A stretch of 64,000 nucleotides of DNA from Neodiprion pinetum. Lineage: Eukaryota > Arthropoda > Insecta > Hymenoptera > Diprionidae. The DNA is taken from NCBI RefSeq assembly GCF_021155775.2, contig NC_060232.1, positions 29,457,922 through 29,521,921 of the forward strand, in the 5' to 3' direction. Every line of letters starts with the position of its first letter. Positions within the stretch are counted from its first letter, which is position 1. A program made the position numbers and the translations under genes. The notes under the pieces were generated by a model. That model ran no database searches. It was not told the DNA's origin and was given only the letters and a program-made list of their open reading frames with translations. Shown in pieces: positions 9,864-24,800 of this stretch.

Positions 9864-12800
9864 GTAAGTAGTGCTTTTTAGATCTTAATGCTGTGAAGGT
9901 AGTTATTTCAATGCTAAATGACTTAAACCAAAGCTGTTATCGCCTAAAGAGTTTTGAAGATGAATTGAAATGAATAAGTTCCAACCGAAGATGTTTTGAT
10001 AAATTGTTAAACTTTGTACATCGAACTACTCTAAAAAAAATCGTACACAATTGGTAAGGCATGGTTGAGAAGTACTCAAAATTAATTTAAGTTATGTGCA
10101 TCCACACAAAATTGCAGAGCATCCAGGCCTGAGGATGATGTGAATTCTGAAACGGTTGGCGATGAACCAGTCAAAAATACGACAGAAAGAACAGGGCCTG
10201 AAGCTGCTATGCCTGGTGGTATTTACGGATTTGAAGGAGATACTCATACCTACACCGACCCCAATGACGGAAGTGTATACATGTGGGATAGAGACAAAAA
10301 TGCATGGTTCCCCAAGGTGATTGTTTCACAAAATCACTTTTTTTCCATTGTCACTTTTATATTCAAGTTTTTTCTTATCAAATGATATTCCTTTTCAGGT
10401 CGACGATGAATTTTTGGCAAGGTATCAAATGAGTTACGGTTTCACAGATTCTTCTGCTGCTGAGCCGAACATTCCAGTACCTCAAGTGACAGTAGATCCG
10501 AAAACTGAGAAGGAGAATCGAAAAGCTGAGGCAAAAAGAAAGGCCCAGGAACCTTCGACGTGGTTCGAAGTCGACGAGGCTCACAATACTGCGGTTTACA
10601 TCACTGGTCTTCCATTGGACATTACAATGGAGGAGCTTACGGAGATTGTTACCAAGTACGGGCTCTTGGCTCGCGATGACAAAGCTAAGGATAAAATCAA
10701 GCTGTACAAGGATGAGGATGGTCAACCAAAAGGAGATGCTCTCGTCACGTACATAAAGGTAGGAATTTTATTCCGTTTTATACATAAATTATTACACAAC
10801 TTTTCTAAATAATTCAATGAAATCGTGTATATCTGCATTGAAAATCGCGGCTAGAAGCGGTGAAATAGGTACTACAGATTCTCGGATGGAGAAAAGTTTT
10901 AGCAAGATTAAAGTACGTGCTAATTTGTACAAACAGTCGATTATTGTGCCACTTGAGTTGCTTTTTGGCGCACAGATCTGTCTAAGTATGCATTCACTTG
11001 TTCTATGTACAATAGAAAAGCGTAATGAAATAGTTCATACATACATCGAGCATATAGAATTATTAAGTAACAGTAACATTAGCGACTTTTTCAAAGTCTG
11101 CACATATAAAACCGTTTAGCGGATATTCCCCTTTTCTGAAGTTATGTTTCTGAATTATCATCGTAAGATAAGGTCTCTTTTACTGCCGTAAAATACGAAA
11201 AATCGTATGTGCTTTTTAATTAATTTCTTCCGTGAATCATGAAAATTTTTGTGATGCGATTATATTTCAGCTTGGCGAATATCTGCTGTTCTCATTCTTT
11301 CCATTCGTAAAAGCGTAATTTCTGACTTAATATAAATAGGTATTTCCATTAATTATATTCACTGCTACAGTATATTTCAGAACTTAATAATACATAATTG
11401 TAAGTCTATTACTGTTTTTTTACGTGAAGCGGTCTGTTTTTCTCAGTTTTCAAATATTTCTCTTTACCAAAATTGTAACGATGATCGATGCAAAATTATT
11501 AGCGTAATACTGAAATTTGGCACCGATTTTGACTCAGCGATCGCATATCACTGTTATCTTTTATGTCATTTTTCTATTTTCATTTGTACTTGGATATTCA
11601 TTTTAAGTAGCGGGTAGGATTCGTTTGCAATAAATTACATTACACATACATGTATACATATATGTGTATATATATATAATATATATCGTTAGGGTTAATC
11701 GGATCCAGCCGTGGCGTTTATCCGCGGACGAATTTATTCGCGTTGCGTTGTCACCGTTTAATAATTAGGTATTTGTAAATGCTGCGAATTGTTTCGACCG
11801 AAAATTTTTTAAAATCCCCTTCTCTCGGTCTAATTTTTTAGCAATACTTCTTCGTCGAAGAAGTTGCTTAACGGAAATTGGATAAACGTCTCCTTCGGTT
11901 CTGCAGCAAGATCCTTCGGCTTAGACTCGGGTCTCATGGGACTTTTTGTCGAAGTCTCTTTGCTCGGCGAATCCAGAGAGTTTTTCGCCAATATTGCGGC
12001 TTTAACCGGAGCACTGACCCATTGTTCTGGCTCCTTGTTTCCTTTCGGTTGAATCGGGTACAACCTGTCGCTCGCTTCCGCGCCTGGCGCCCATCTAGTT
12101 CTGTGGAAAAAATTAAATTTCATTATTAGTTTTCGTCCGGTCAGAGACTCAGGCTTGGAACTTGAAATGAAACAGTTTTTTTTCAACTGAAATAATATCT
12201 TTAAAACTTTGTAAGTTTATCGGTAGAGATGTGTGAAAATGAATCGCTTCTCACCTCGAAGGTGTTTCCACTCCCGTTTTCATCCCGTTTCCCGACATCG
12301 GATACGATCTCTTCGGCGTTCTCCCCGGTCGTCGTCTTTCCGTTATCAATACTTCGTTCCCCTCGATTGAGTTTTCGGCCAAAGTTTCATTTCCATTTGA
12401 TTGAGGCCTTATTCGTTGCTTCCGTTCCTTCCCACCTCTGTGTTTCCGTTGTCTTCCCGCATGTCCGGGTGGCCGTTTACGGCCTTTGCCTGAAAATAGA
12501 GAGAGAGGCGTTAAATTTTTAACAAACATTGTTTCAAGTCAACTATTTACTGCCGTACCTATTCGTCCCACTCTTGTGTGACAAATGTAGGGCATTTCCT
12601 TGATGCACTCCCTCGGAGACCAACGGTAGTTTCGTCTCGGATTTATGACCGCGCAGTGCCATTTGTAGGTATCCTGGTTCTTGAATTTCAAATTGCCAAA
12701 TCCGTTGTAGGATATTGCTTCCCCCGTTACACCCCATGTCCATTTCATTTCAGGCCAGTTGAATTTGGCGCCGATCCACCGTTCGAACGGCCCTGAGAAA

Positions 12801-15800
12801 AACGAGAAAATCCTTTCACGCGACGATTGACCATAGATCTTTTATAGATCCGGCGGGAAAAATTTTCTCGCTCGAAATGAGGGGGAAATGAATTTTTTTT
12901 TTTCTTTTCATCTTTTCCATAAACAGATATTATATCGCGAATCGTGCCGTAGAATTCCGATTGCAAATAACGGGTCCGATATATATAAACACTCGCATGA
13001 ATATATGTACATCGGAATTCAGAGGTCGATCATTGTAATCTTGCAGATAATTCATCGGCTCTCGTATGCACGGAATATCATGATAAATATCGTGTAAATT
13101 GTCGAAACAGTGCGACAGTCACGTTGACTAAAATCTAATCGAGACAATTATTTCTCGCGTTTGTTTAACCCGTTGCGCAATATTCGTCGGTGTCCCAGTT
13201 TGATCCAAGCCCTTATCCACTCGATCGGCAATGAACAGAAAGACGGAGCCACTTCTCGGCTCAGCGTGTTCTGCTTCGACGATGACTCGAGGATTTATTA
13301 CGGCAAATGATTTCGGCCGATGACTATCGACTCTCTTTTGCTGCGGGGTGATCGGATCACGAATATATTTGACGGGCAGCTTATCGTACGTTATACTTAC
13401 TTAAATGTGGTAGCATCAGGTAGTTCCTTAATTTTTTGTTCATGCCCTTCCTCGTAAGGGTTGCCAGAGTCGAGTGTCTGTCCCGGCAGTGAAAGTGGGC
13501 TTCCTGCCAATTGGCTAAACCGGCGCTGAAGTAAAAGCAGTCACGTTTCAGTCGCACAAATCCTTCCGGGCATTCGTATCGTCTCATCATCAATTTCGAT
13601 CTCGAATTTGTCGTTCGGTTTCTGAACGTCGGTATTTCGGGTACTTGAACGCTCTGGGGACTGTACTGCGCCAAAACCGTGCCTGGAAGTAGACAGTGAA
13701 CATTTTCTCACCACCCGCATTTCTCTCAAGCTTATTATAGTCAATGATCACTCGGACAATTCTCAATTAACACCGCACGTGAATTATATTTACGAGCTGT
13801 GTTCCCATTGCAGTTCTACACGCTTATTTAGGTATTCATCTATTTTCCAACCATAGATGTGAGACGATCCGGTAATTGAAATGGTTTCTGATACGTTTAG
13901 CCAGACTTTTGCCATTTCACGATAGCCGAGTTGTTCGCTCATATTCACAAAAAATTTGGAACAAAAAATCATTCGGTAAAAATATTAAGTTTCCGTTGGA
14001 AGGTTTGTTAGATAATATATAAAATAAAAAAAAGAAAAAAAAAATAAAATGCTCGTTTGATAATATTAGTCATAAAAAATTGTAATCAATTCCGTATTTC
14101 CTGACATCGTCAAAATTACGGAGTACGCTACGAAGCGCAGCGCGCATGCATTGCAATTCTGTCGATCTGATTTAAAGGAATAAAAAATGACTCTCTCAAT
14201 TTTTGCTTTACCGAAAACAGTGCATTTCATTAAGCAATCGGCGGGTTCGACGCCCTCTTAACGGCGCAAGGTATATACGGTATATCTGTAGGTATGTATA
14301 CAGCAACGAACGCATGAACGTTGATGTTATACGTATCCGTTGTACCGGAACATTACCTTTAACGCGTACCTATTCGCCTATTCCATTATTTTATCTATAC
14401 GAGCCTGTGACATCATCTACGCACGAGGCGCCACGTGCTGTTCGAATATGTGCGTGTGTGTTACGTTCGCGTATAATATACACGTCGCGCTATTTACACG
14501 CATGATACGGTTGATGCGGCTTCGGGTTCCTTCGATATTCCGCTACGTGCCAGTTGGAGTTTTTCGCACGTGTGTGAGCGTGCAGAATATGTTACACGTC
14601 GAATAGCGTCGTGCGGATTACCTGGCAGACGTGGACAATATTTATGCAGTTCGCATTTCACGACGTTAAGTAAACCTGTATTCAGCACCTGGTCCAAACA
14701 TGGAATAGGGAAGTTCAATATCACCGTTGCGGAGAAATCGCACAAATATCCCTGACTTGAGGCTCGTTTCTACCTTATTCTCACCGTTCAACGCCGTATT
14801 TCGTACAGAATTGCGAGATCGCATATTTCCAGTTGATTAGGAATTCACGAGTTTATTGACCGTGTTGCAGATTGGTCGATTATGTCATCTCACGGTCTCG
14901 TCTAATAGTCTTCGCTTGAGCCCAGCGTGCGAAATTATTGACAGTGGCAAACAATTTTCTTTTCGAAAATAACTCGCGTTATAATATGTCCGTAACAATT
15001 CACCGCGATGATGACCTTTACGGCTAGTCTTGCGATAAAATTTTAATGCGACGAGTTTTAGCTGTCTATGGACTTGGTTTTATTGCCGCCTATCTTTTGA
15101 TCCGTTACACTCGCTGGAAGCGCGTTCAATGTCATATTTCCACGTATGGAAATTCTGAAATACAGGTTCAACCTACAGCCGACTAAATTTCATTACGTAA
15201 ATTTCGGGAAAAATGTGTGGAATTTGCTCACAATCAGTGACGTCTCGTCAAGCCTCATGTCGGAGTGCCAGTTTATACGAAACTGAAGTTAGCGAGCAAC
15301 GTTACTGTAACGAAACATCAAACCTTCGTTATTGTTTCATTTTGAAATATCTTTCAACGAGTTGGCCTTTGAAAATATCAATGTGTTTTATTTATTGCGG
15401 CTTCCTGGATTTCGGACAATCCGAAAGGTGTGAAGCAACGATTTTTCCGAAACACGCATCGTTACAACAACGTTACCAACTTCGATCTCATCAGTTTATA
15501 GGTCTTGTCTTGTAAGTCGAGGTTTACGATCGCCGCGACTTTCATTCACGTAGATTGTGGTACAAGGCTGTAGGATAATCCGTCTCCGTTATTAAACACG
15601 GGCTTGCCGCAGTGTTTAAACATGCGGTCACTACGTAGGAACGTGTCGCTATTTCGCACGTGACAAAACCGGCCTACCTGCGCTGGTCAAATGTCATAAT
15701 TATACGCGTTATGCTGCAGTTCGAATCGGATCTTATCCGTAGGTTTTTTTTCTCCATCTCCATTTGTCGGATCGATCGTTTGAGTCCAGGTTACTTCAAC

Positions 15801-18800
15801 GCTTGTCGATTTCGCGAGAAGCGTATAATGGAACGAGAAATCCGATCCGACTTGAAACGGAGAACTGCTGCAGGTGTTTATAATGTAATATGCAGAAGAC
15901 TATTCTCGAAACGCTGTAAATTTTCTACCGAACAATAAGAATTCCTTTGGCTTCTATATTAGAATTTTAACCAGCCGCGTTCGACATTTTAAAGGAGAGA
16001 CGCTCCTTTAATAGTCGGAGAAATTTAGCGGGCGTCGAATGATTTCAGGCCAGTGAATGGGTCTGGACGAGAATAGATTCTGGACGCGCGAATATGTGTT
16101 GCTCGTATATTCTATCGGGTCAATCAGACGCTAGATCTCTAGGATTGTCCTATTGAATCGATGGGTTGGGATCACCGCGTCGACGAAATATCGGTTAGAA
16201 TTGAAAAACTTTGTTTCCTGCAAAGGTAAAATTATGTGGATACGCTCGAATGCTTTCCGACTTGATTATAAGAAAGTTAAATAAAAATTGCACCGGATCC
16301 ACTAGTTTGCGGACTGATAAGGTTCGCGAATTTGCTTCTATTGAATCGAGCTTATTCGAAGAGAAAAAGAAAATAAATTACTTCCTTTATCGCTGCATAA
16401 TTTTTCCAATTATCAATTGCGATTATTTTATCTCTAAATTTATCGAAGAGGAATAGTTATTATTTTCATCCGATCAGTACACGGGGTCGACTGAAGAAAT
16501 TCTTTCAACATTTCTATACCCAAGTAAGAAGCGCGGGGAATCGGATTCATTCACGCGGAAACGATCACGACGCAAAGAATCAGAGGACAGGAAAAAAGTG
16601 GTCAGTAAAAACAAAAACCGTACGGTCCGGTGAAAGTACGACAATAATACCAACGGTAATACCAATAATGATAATCATTATCGTTTTAATTTACCTATGG
16701 CACACAAAATTGCGATCACAGTCTTCCACATGGTGTGTCTTCTTTGTACTTAAAAAAGTCTTAAAAACTCGTGTTTCGTATACGCAGGCACTAAAAACTT
16801 GTGTTATAAACTCCTGGAGAGAGAAATCGTCACGGTCGTCTCATCGTCGTTCCATCCCTATGTAGGTACAGCTATGTCCCCCATCCTAGAAATTATAATT
16901 TCACAAAGTACACTGTCGGCGGAGACGATGTTTCTCCGTCATACGACAAGTAAAAGGTCGGGTTTGACAACGGGATCGCCGAAGGTGAAACGCGACGAAG
17001 GCTGCACTCGACGGCCGCGGAGGTTCGCGACGGACTGATTCCTCAATCCTCCGGTACCAAACTGGCGGTGTGCTCTCCGTGTTCGTCTCCCGACGACGTT
17101 CACTGTACCGACCAGCATCCAGCAAGTAAAGCTTTCGGCACAAGCCCCGCCGTCAATTCGCGGCCTGACCTCATCGCCTGAGGTCACAACCCTAATACCT
17201 TACGCGTATACGCATATTCCACATTCGCCTTTCGCAGCTGATGCGTGTATATATGCACAGGTGCATGTAAGCGCCTTACCGACAAGAGTCATGCAGCTTT
17301 TTTATTTCCATTCAACGCAGACTGTATTGGAATTGCAAATTATTGGAGGGAGACATATTTCTTACCGTAAAGTAGGCGTGTGGTACATTGTACGATTAAA
17401 TTGGATGGGTCCAGGTGCAACGTCGCGAATATCGCCGCCACCGATGTAACGTTAAAATCTTGGCAGGTAATTTGTCTGCCTCTGGGTAGTTACTTTTTTC
17501 AATTCTGTTTTCTACTTGCTCGCCGAACTTGCGGTTCATCTTTGCGCTATCGCGAATCGTCGTTGTACTTTGGGTAACTGCTTTTACGACGAAACATGGT
17601 CAACTTCAGCAACTTTATAATATAAAACTCTTGACGATTAAGTTTCTGTGAAATTGCTTCTGTGCAATCTCTCCGTTGAACAGGTTTTTTTGCTCCGAAG
17701 AAATAATTAGTCAATGGCATTTATTCCATCTTCGCGGAACTTTTTATATTTCAAATGACGAGCTTAAAATTGAAGCGAAAAAATCTGGTACGAGAATTCG
17801 TTTAACTTCAATACCGCGTCAACCGGTTCTTACGCCAAAGGTGATAATTTTTAAGGTGGGCTCACTTCCCCATATAAACCTATGACGATATCAGTGTAGC
17901 CTTGTTTTGCACCTAGGAGTTGTATACGGATAACTATCCTAACCTTGTCAATGAGGAAGGCGATTTGTAAACACGAGCTGCTGCTCCGTTTGTTAGCGCG
18001 TAAGTATTGTTTTGCTAATAATTTGTAGAATCTCTGCGCGGTAGAATCGGTCAGAAGTCATTGGAAAAATTTCAATTAATTACCACATCGGTGGAATATA
18101 ATTATGTGTCTTGATTAAAGCGGATGCGTCAATCGTACATAGTGAATAAGTTTCCATAAGAATTGTTTACGACACACTGCGACGCCGGACATCGTACAGC
18201 GTGGCGTGAAATGAGCATTCGTTAAATACACGTTACTATAACAGTCATGCAAGATTGTAGAGCTTGCCGCGAATCAGGAAACTGCGAGTTGGGACGTCGC
18301 TGTGTGTTCCACGTAGTAAAGTGCCTACATATTTAGGTACCAACAGTTTCCCAGATGTTTTCGGCTTGTATTGTATACACAAAAATGTTGCAAATGAAAC
18401 AACCGTGTTGTGAATTTTGAGTATACTAAACCTGAAGGTTCTAATAACGGGCGAAAAATGCCTCTTGACTTCTTAACAACGCAAATCGCTCGGCGAGCTG
18501 CGTTTGAAGAATAACCGAAAATGATGACGGGGAATGTGCGAGGGGGACTGCGATGTATCGCAAATACAGAATTGGCCAATTAGATTCGAGGCAAAATTAC
18601 GAAGCTCCGAGCGTTTCTTTACCGGCAATGAGATCTCAATAACACGGACCGCAGTCACAAGGCATTGCCGATACTAGTCGGTCCCGGTCTTCGTAACAAT
18701 TTTAACTTCGGTACGTAGGTACACCCGTTCATTAGCCTGGGTATAAATCATTGAATGGTTCAAAACGCGGTTCGAACGAATAAATTCAAGAGTAAAGGGA

Positions 18801-21800
18801 GGTCCACACCGGTTTCTTTGGTCCATTCTTTCCGCTGTGAATCAGTTTATTGTGCAAATCTTGACCGTCGACACAATCCTGGAAACACTCGGGACTACGA
18901 TGATGGACTGCGGAAGTTGACGGATGGAAATTTTACGAACCGTTGAACGTATTTTGCAAAATTAGGTAATTAGGTAACGGCTGTATTGATTACAATTTTT
19001 GACATGCTTCGGCGCAAGCTCTTGATATCCTAAAACCTACAACATGATCTTTTCTGAGCACCTCTAAATCGAGTTGGAAATTTATTCTTACAGACAAATT
19101 TCACTGCGGGTATATTACATTTCTTATTGACTTTATGACAGGCTCACGGGCTTCGAATCGTCATGTGTGAGTTATCATCTAATTTTCAGGTTCGGGAACA
19201 AAGGCAATCAATTACGCGAAGCAATTTTTTCCTCAACGTTAGCTTCCCAAGTGGCTCCAGTTGGCGCCTTAGTCCGAAGGTTGTCTATGGCAGTTGGCGC
19301 CTTGGATCGCAAAAAATTGCCATTTGCGAAACACGGGTCGTTTGTTGATCGAAGAATTAGGAACGTCGCTCAAACTAATGCTCCGATGGTCATCCGTTAC
19401 ACGAATTTAGTAAATGTGTTAAATCTCTTTCGCTACTAGTCGCTTGAGTGTAATTTTGGAGTTGAGTGATTTCGAGATTACGAAATGATTTCGAACGATA
19501 TCGACACCTCAATCGCTTCGGCTAAACAACCCTCGCAGTGCCCAGTTGTCTTCTTATATCTTTGAAATCCCAACGCTTTCGAGGAACAATTCTGCGTGTG
19601 TCGGTTTCGGTAAAGTAGTCAGGTATTATACCTAGAACCTCGGACCGATCGAAGTGGGAACAGGAATTCATTCCCTCCTCCCTCCGTACCATTGTCGTAC
19701 ATGATGCCCTTATACACTAAGGTACATATGTGTAATGTATCCACACGGGCAAGTTTGTGGAGGTATATAATTCATTTGTAAGACACCTTTCGCCGCGAAC
19801 GGTGAGTCATGGATGCAGCAGAGATTTCTCTTCAACAAACTGTGCGCGACGATGATGTTTCGAATCTCTGGGACGTCGTGTCTGCGTCTTACAAGTGCTC
19901 GTTAAGTTCGGCACATTTGGTGCGCTAAATTAACGCCACCAGAGAATTAATCGTAATCTAGGTCGATTGAAAAAAAAGAAGGTATTTCGAGGGTAGGTAA
20001 ATTGATGTGGTAAAAAAATACAACGTCTTATATAAGACAGTGAGACGAGCAGAGTCTCGAAGCTTTTTGTAACGAAAGAGAGTGGCGGGTGAAAATTTTT
20101 CTTCCTCTTACTTTTCATGGGATCTGTACTGCGGATTCACACGCGTATTTGTACACCGCAGAGGGCAGAATGCTCAGGTTCACAACCTATAAGGAGGTAT
20201 ACCATCGATCCTCAGGGACTCGTACAAGCGTCTTCTTCGTAGGGGTTTTTCTTTTCCGTCATCTCGTCTTTCGTTATTTATTTTCCGAGTAAGGGAACGA
20301 CGGCGAAGCTAATCAACGGGTTCGAGCAACAGGTTAAAGGAGAACTGGATTCGCATCACGGTTTACGATTCAGTGACCCGCGATAGACTCTATCGATTCC
20401 TGGATTTAGTCTGCGGTGTATTATACGGACAGCCTGAAGCCGTAGCGAGTGATGAACAGCCTTCAAAGAATCTTCTCGCGAACTTGAAGTATCCGCGTGA
20501 TGTTGGATTAAAATAAAATAGAAGTGGTCGTAAATATCGGGGATCTAATAAACTCAGAGATTTAGTCGATTTTTATAAACAGACCGACGAGAGAATAAAT
20601 CTTGGCTAGTCGCAATAAACATTCTTGTCTTGATTCATATTCAATTGCCAATTTCACTTTTTACTTATCTTCATAATCTATACACGGATATTTGGAATTC
20701 GCCATATCAATAAACAAACCCAGCAGCGCGTATGGTCTACATCCCAGAAACTGGTCTCTGTTGGTACAGCCAAATACGGTGCTGCTGCGGGGAAAATTTC
20801 ACTTGCAAAATGCAACCGTCGGTTTAAAGAATGAATGAATGCTTAAACTTGATTTAATCTCTACAGTCTGTATCGTGTCATATTGCTCAATTAGATTTGC
20901 ATTTTATCGCGTGTTGTTCCATATTTGGTAACGAATTTTACCTCGGTGAAGTTGTAAATATATGTACACATATTTCGACCGTTTCTTCAATTCAGTTTTG
21001 TAACTCATTGTCAATACGGCGATGAAAATCTCGGTATGTTGTTGTTCCGGTGTTAAAATATCCGTCCGTTGAATCACAAAAATTTCTTTTCCATCCACAC
21101 GCGTCTTTCGTATGAAAAATATAAGTCACTGACCAATGTGACTGAGGAGAATTCGTCTAGCGCTAGAAATTCTTTCGCTTCGTATAGTCTCGAGTGAAAA
21201 TTGAACCAAATTTTTTTTCACTTTACTTTACATCTTGCCTCTTCGTTGGGAAAAAGTTGAACTCACACGTTAATATACAATCCGAAACATCGATGGGATA
21301 TATTCCAGACATTTTTTCCCTTCGAAGTTTATAAAAAGTCAAGAACTGTGTGTGGGCGAGAGCGATCCATAACCCCGAGTTTATAGACGGAAGTTGTTGG
21401 TTCAATCGACACACGTCATGGAAAAAAGAAAAGAAAAAGATTAGAGAAAGAAAAAAAAAAAAAAAAAAATTAAACAAGAAGTTTAATCGTTTTGGTTTTT
21501 GCATTCCGCTGACATAATAACGAGTGTTAATTTTACTTTTCATCGTACAACGGACATCATACACCGTATACAGTACGATCCCTGGATCAATTTTTTATTT
21601 TATCGGTTTAACGTCTCTGCAGTTGATGCCGATAGCGGCTCAATCTAAATGAAACCACGAGCTGTTTCTATGCGCCCAGAAAATTATGCGGTTACGTGAT
21701 CCAGAATCTGTGAGCACCCAACAACCTTATCGCGGTTCACGAGATATTGCATACAATTTAACCGTTAATCAGCCGATTAACTCACCGTCTTATCTACACG

Positions 21801-24800
21801 GTTTTAATTAAATCACACCGTTGGCCGTGTTGTTGTTCCCGGAACCTTTCGTTCGTAATACATTACCTGTCCATCGATGCGTTTGCAATTAACTTGTTTC
21901 AACAGACGCGCGGGATACAGTGTCGGGTAAACTAGACGTCGCAACCTTTCAGGCGAGTCTGAAACGGTGACGGCAAAATGTTTCTATAAATATAACGTAT
22001 GTAATAAGCCCGGGATTTATGCAGTGGCGCGTTATAACGACATAATACACGCGTTATTAATGCACACGGGATTTGCGATGTACAGTTAGACTGTCCAAGT
22101 TATCTCTTTTATTGCGTTATGCCTAAAGCGCGTGTTCGCGTACTCACGGATGATACAAAATTTGTCTCTTTCACGTATACTACGTACACGGTTAAGTAGG
22201 TATAGAAAAGGTCAACTTATCCATTCTTTATAGTCTTTATCAGCTGCTTGTATTATTATGTTGCTTGGTAGGTATGCCGTGAAAAAAGGAAACATTAGTC
22301 GGTCATTTTACTGTTTTTTTACCTACATACTCGGATACGGCCACACTCCGTCTACCTTGCAAATGGAATTATAATTATCCGGCAGCGTTCCTTGAGTATA
22401 AATCGTGTTTAACCGGTGTGAAAATCAGAAGCGACAAGACTCTAATGAACACATTATACTATACCGAGCCAACAGCTGATCGCGGTCGAGAAGATTACAG
22501 GTTGACGACGATGAATGTCGCGATTTTTAACACTTTTTTTAACTTGTCTCCAGGCTTCTCGTAAAGTGATTTAATTCAAAAAGAGATTAAAAAAAAACAG
22601 GAGATTAAAACAAACAAAAATATGATTGATTGTATTGCGTAAGTCCGCTTCGAAATTTGTATAATAGGCGAAGATGTGGATAGTCTGGATAGAAATAGCA
22701 ATTACTTTTTACACAATTATAGGTACACCCGATAAGTGCAAACTGAATAGTTTTTTTTTCTTTCCCCGGAGCGAGCACGTGCGGTAGAAACTTAGCTTCA
22801 AGTGATATCAATCCTTCGTTTGATGTTAGATACGGAAAATAATTTAACCAGCTATGTAAACTAGCCGCAATTTTTCAATTATTTCAATGACTAGGCCGTT
22901 GTGAAATGCTGTTAGAAAGTATGCCGCAGGTGCACGAATGTCGATCGATGATAGACGTAATATATTGAGAATTCTCTGCATGAATCGAATTGCATCCAGC
23001 TGCATGTTGCGATATTTATATGCGCGGAAAGTGTGTAAAATCATTGCGGTTTTCGATGCGGGTATAAAAATTACATGTGAAATATGAAATTTGCATCGAA
23101 TTTGTCCCCGCAATTTTTAAACTGCTGTACAAAAGTTGCGAAATTAGCAATTTAAATGGCTCGTGGTGTCGCGATGAGTCAAAGCTTGTTTTGATCAACA
23201 ATTTATCTGCCTAAAAGTAGTGAAAAACTTGGTCACTTGTTTGTTCGGGCAAGTTATCGCGGCTCTCAGCTCCTATCACCATCGGTTACACGAATGTGTA
23301 CGGAAAAAACGTTTCGTCGAAATTTCTGATGCCAGATTGTGAAAAAGTTGGGCGAGCCTGGGTCGAATTTCTCACATGGAAGCTCGAGCGATAATAAAAC
23401 GAAGCATTATGTGTTTCAAGGAAAAAATGCGTCTGACATCATGGAACAACATGTACGACGAAATGTCGCGTAAAATGTGAGGATGCTAATTTATATTACT
23501 CATGTCGTAACCCGAAAACGATGAGCGAGAATTTTCACGGCCAGGCCCGATCCGATCGATCAGTTCTGTATTTTATTCCTCGTTAATTTTGACCGTCCAA
23601 CGATCGTTGATTTTTAATTGCCCAATAACGCTCTCCGCAAACGTAACTTTACGAAGATGTCCTCGCCGCTCGAATCAACTCTTGAGTCACGGACAATTGG
23701 ATAGCCATACGTGTCTTTAGAAAATATTGTGGAAAGTTTTTTATTTGAAAAAAGTCAAGCGGCGATACCCGAAGAGGATCTCAATATTCAGCCTCGGTAT
23801 TGAAAAGTAATTAATAATGAAGAAGAATACAATTTGCGGAAATTAGGTGTATTTTCGACGTGATCCATCTGTAGATAACGAAAGTATACGTGGGGTAGAA
23901 AGTTTTTTCGGATAAATTGAAAACTTAATCTCATGCCTATTGCAATGGGGTGAAATTTTGTGTATTCTTCGAGTTATTACTCGAGTATTTTCTCTTCCAC
24001 ATGAATCGTGTCATCTTGATTGATTATCACACACCGAGTCACATTCCCTGGGATATTTTTCGTGTATTTGCATATGTCGGTCGCATCTTTGCGCACGTCC
24101 AAGCTAAAATTAAAAATAGGTAGAATACCTACGCCCGATCGTTCTCTAAATAAACAAGTAGGCAAAATGTGAAATATAAAACCGCCGTAGGTCTGGCCAG
24201 ATATTTGCGAAGCTTCTACTCTCAGATCGTTTTGCGTTGCAAGTAAATGGGATCCGTGTAAAGGGCGATGAAAAAAGTTAAATGAAACATGGGAAATGAA
24301 ATCTCTGTCGTTTCGTTAGCTTTAGTAATTTTTCGAAACAAGTGTCCTCTTTTTTCAATCTTCTTAAAAATCATCTCCATGCGATATTCCGCAGCAGCGT
24401 TTAAACTAACGACAAAATGTTGTCCCTTCATTCTGAAGTTGAAAAGTGTACTCGTAGAAGATAATAGCCTTAAATATATGCGCATTTGTAAATATTTTGC
24501 TTCCTTTCACCGTTTGTAATAATATTTAAAAAGCTTAGTCGATATTGCGTAAATTATACTTTATCGAAACTTTCTTCTGTAAATAATTATGAGATATTTT
24601 ATCGGGGCGCTAAGTCAATAAACATAACTTTTCAGTTTCGCTTGGAGCCCAAAATTTTCGATTTAGAACTGCATAATTCGCTGCTACAGGTATAAGACAA
24701 CTCTTTCGTCATGGTAATCATCGACTGGTTTTCCTTTTTATCTTTCTTTCCTTTCGTTTTTCCAATACCGAATCGACCGCCGGTTGCATTGCGTACCAAC

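Noticed and set aside
13690..13750. Lectin start codon just upstream (ATGCGGGTG before 13700)
   Set aside because: It would need a 33-bp intron, too short to be spliced, and gives no signal peptide.
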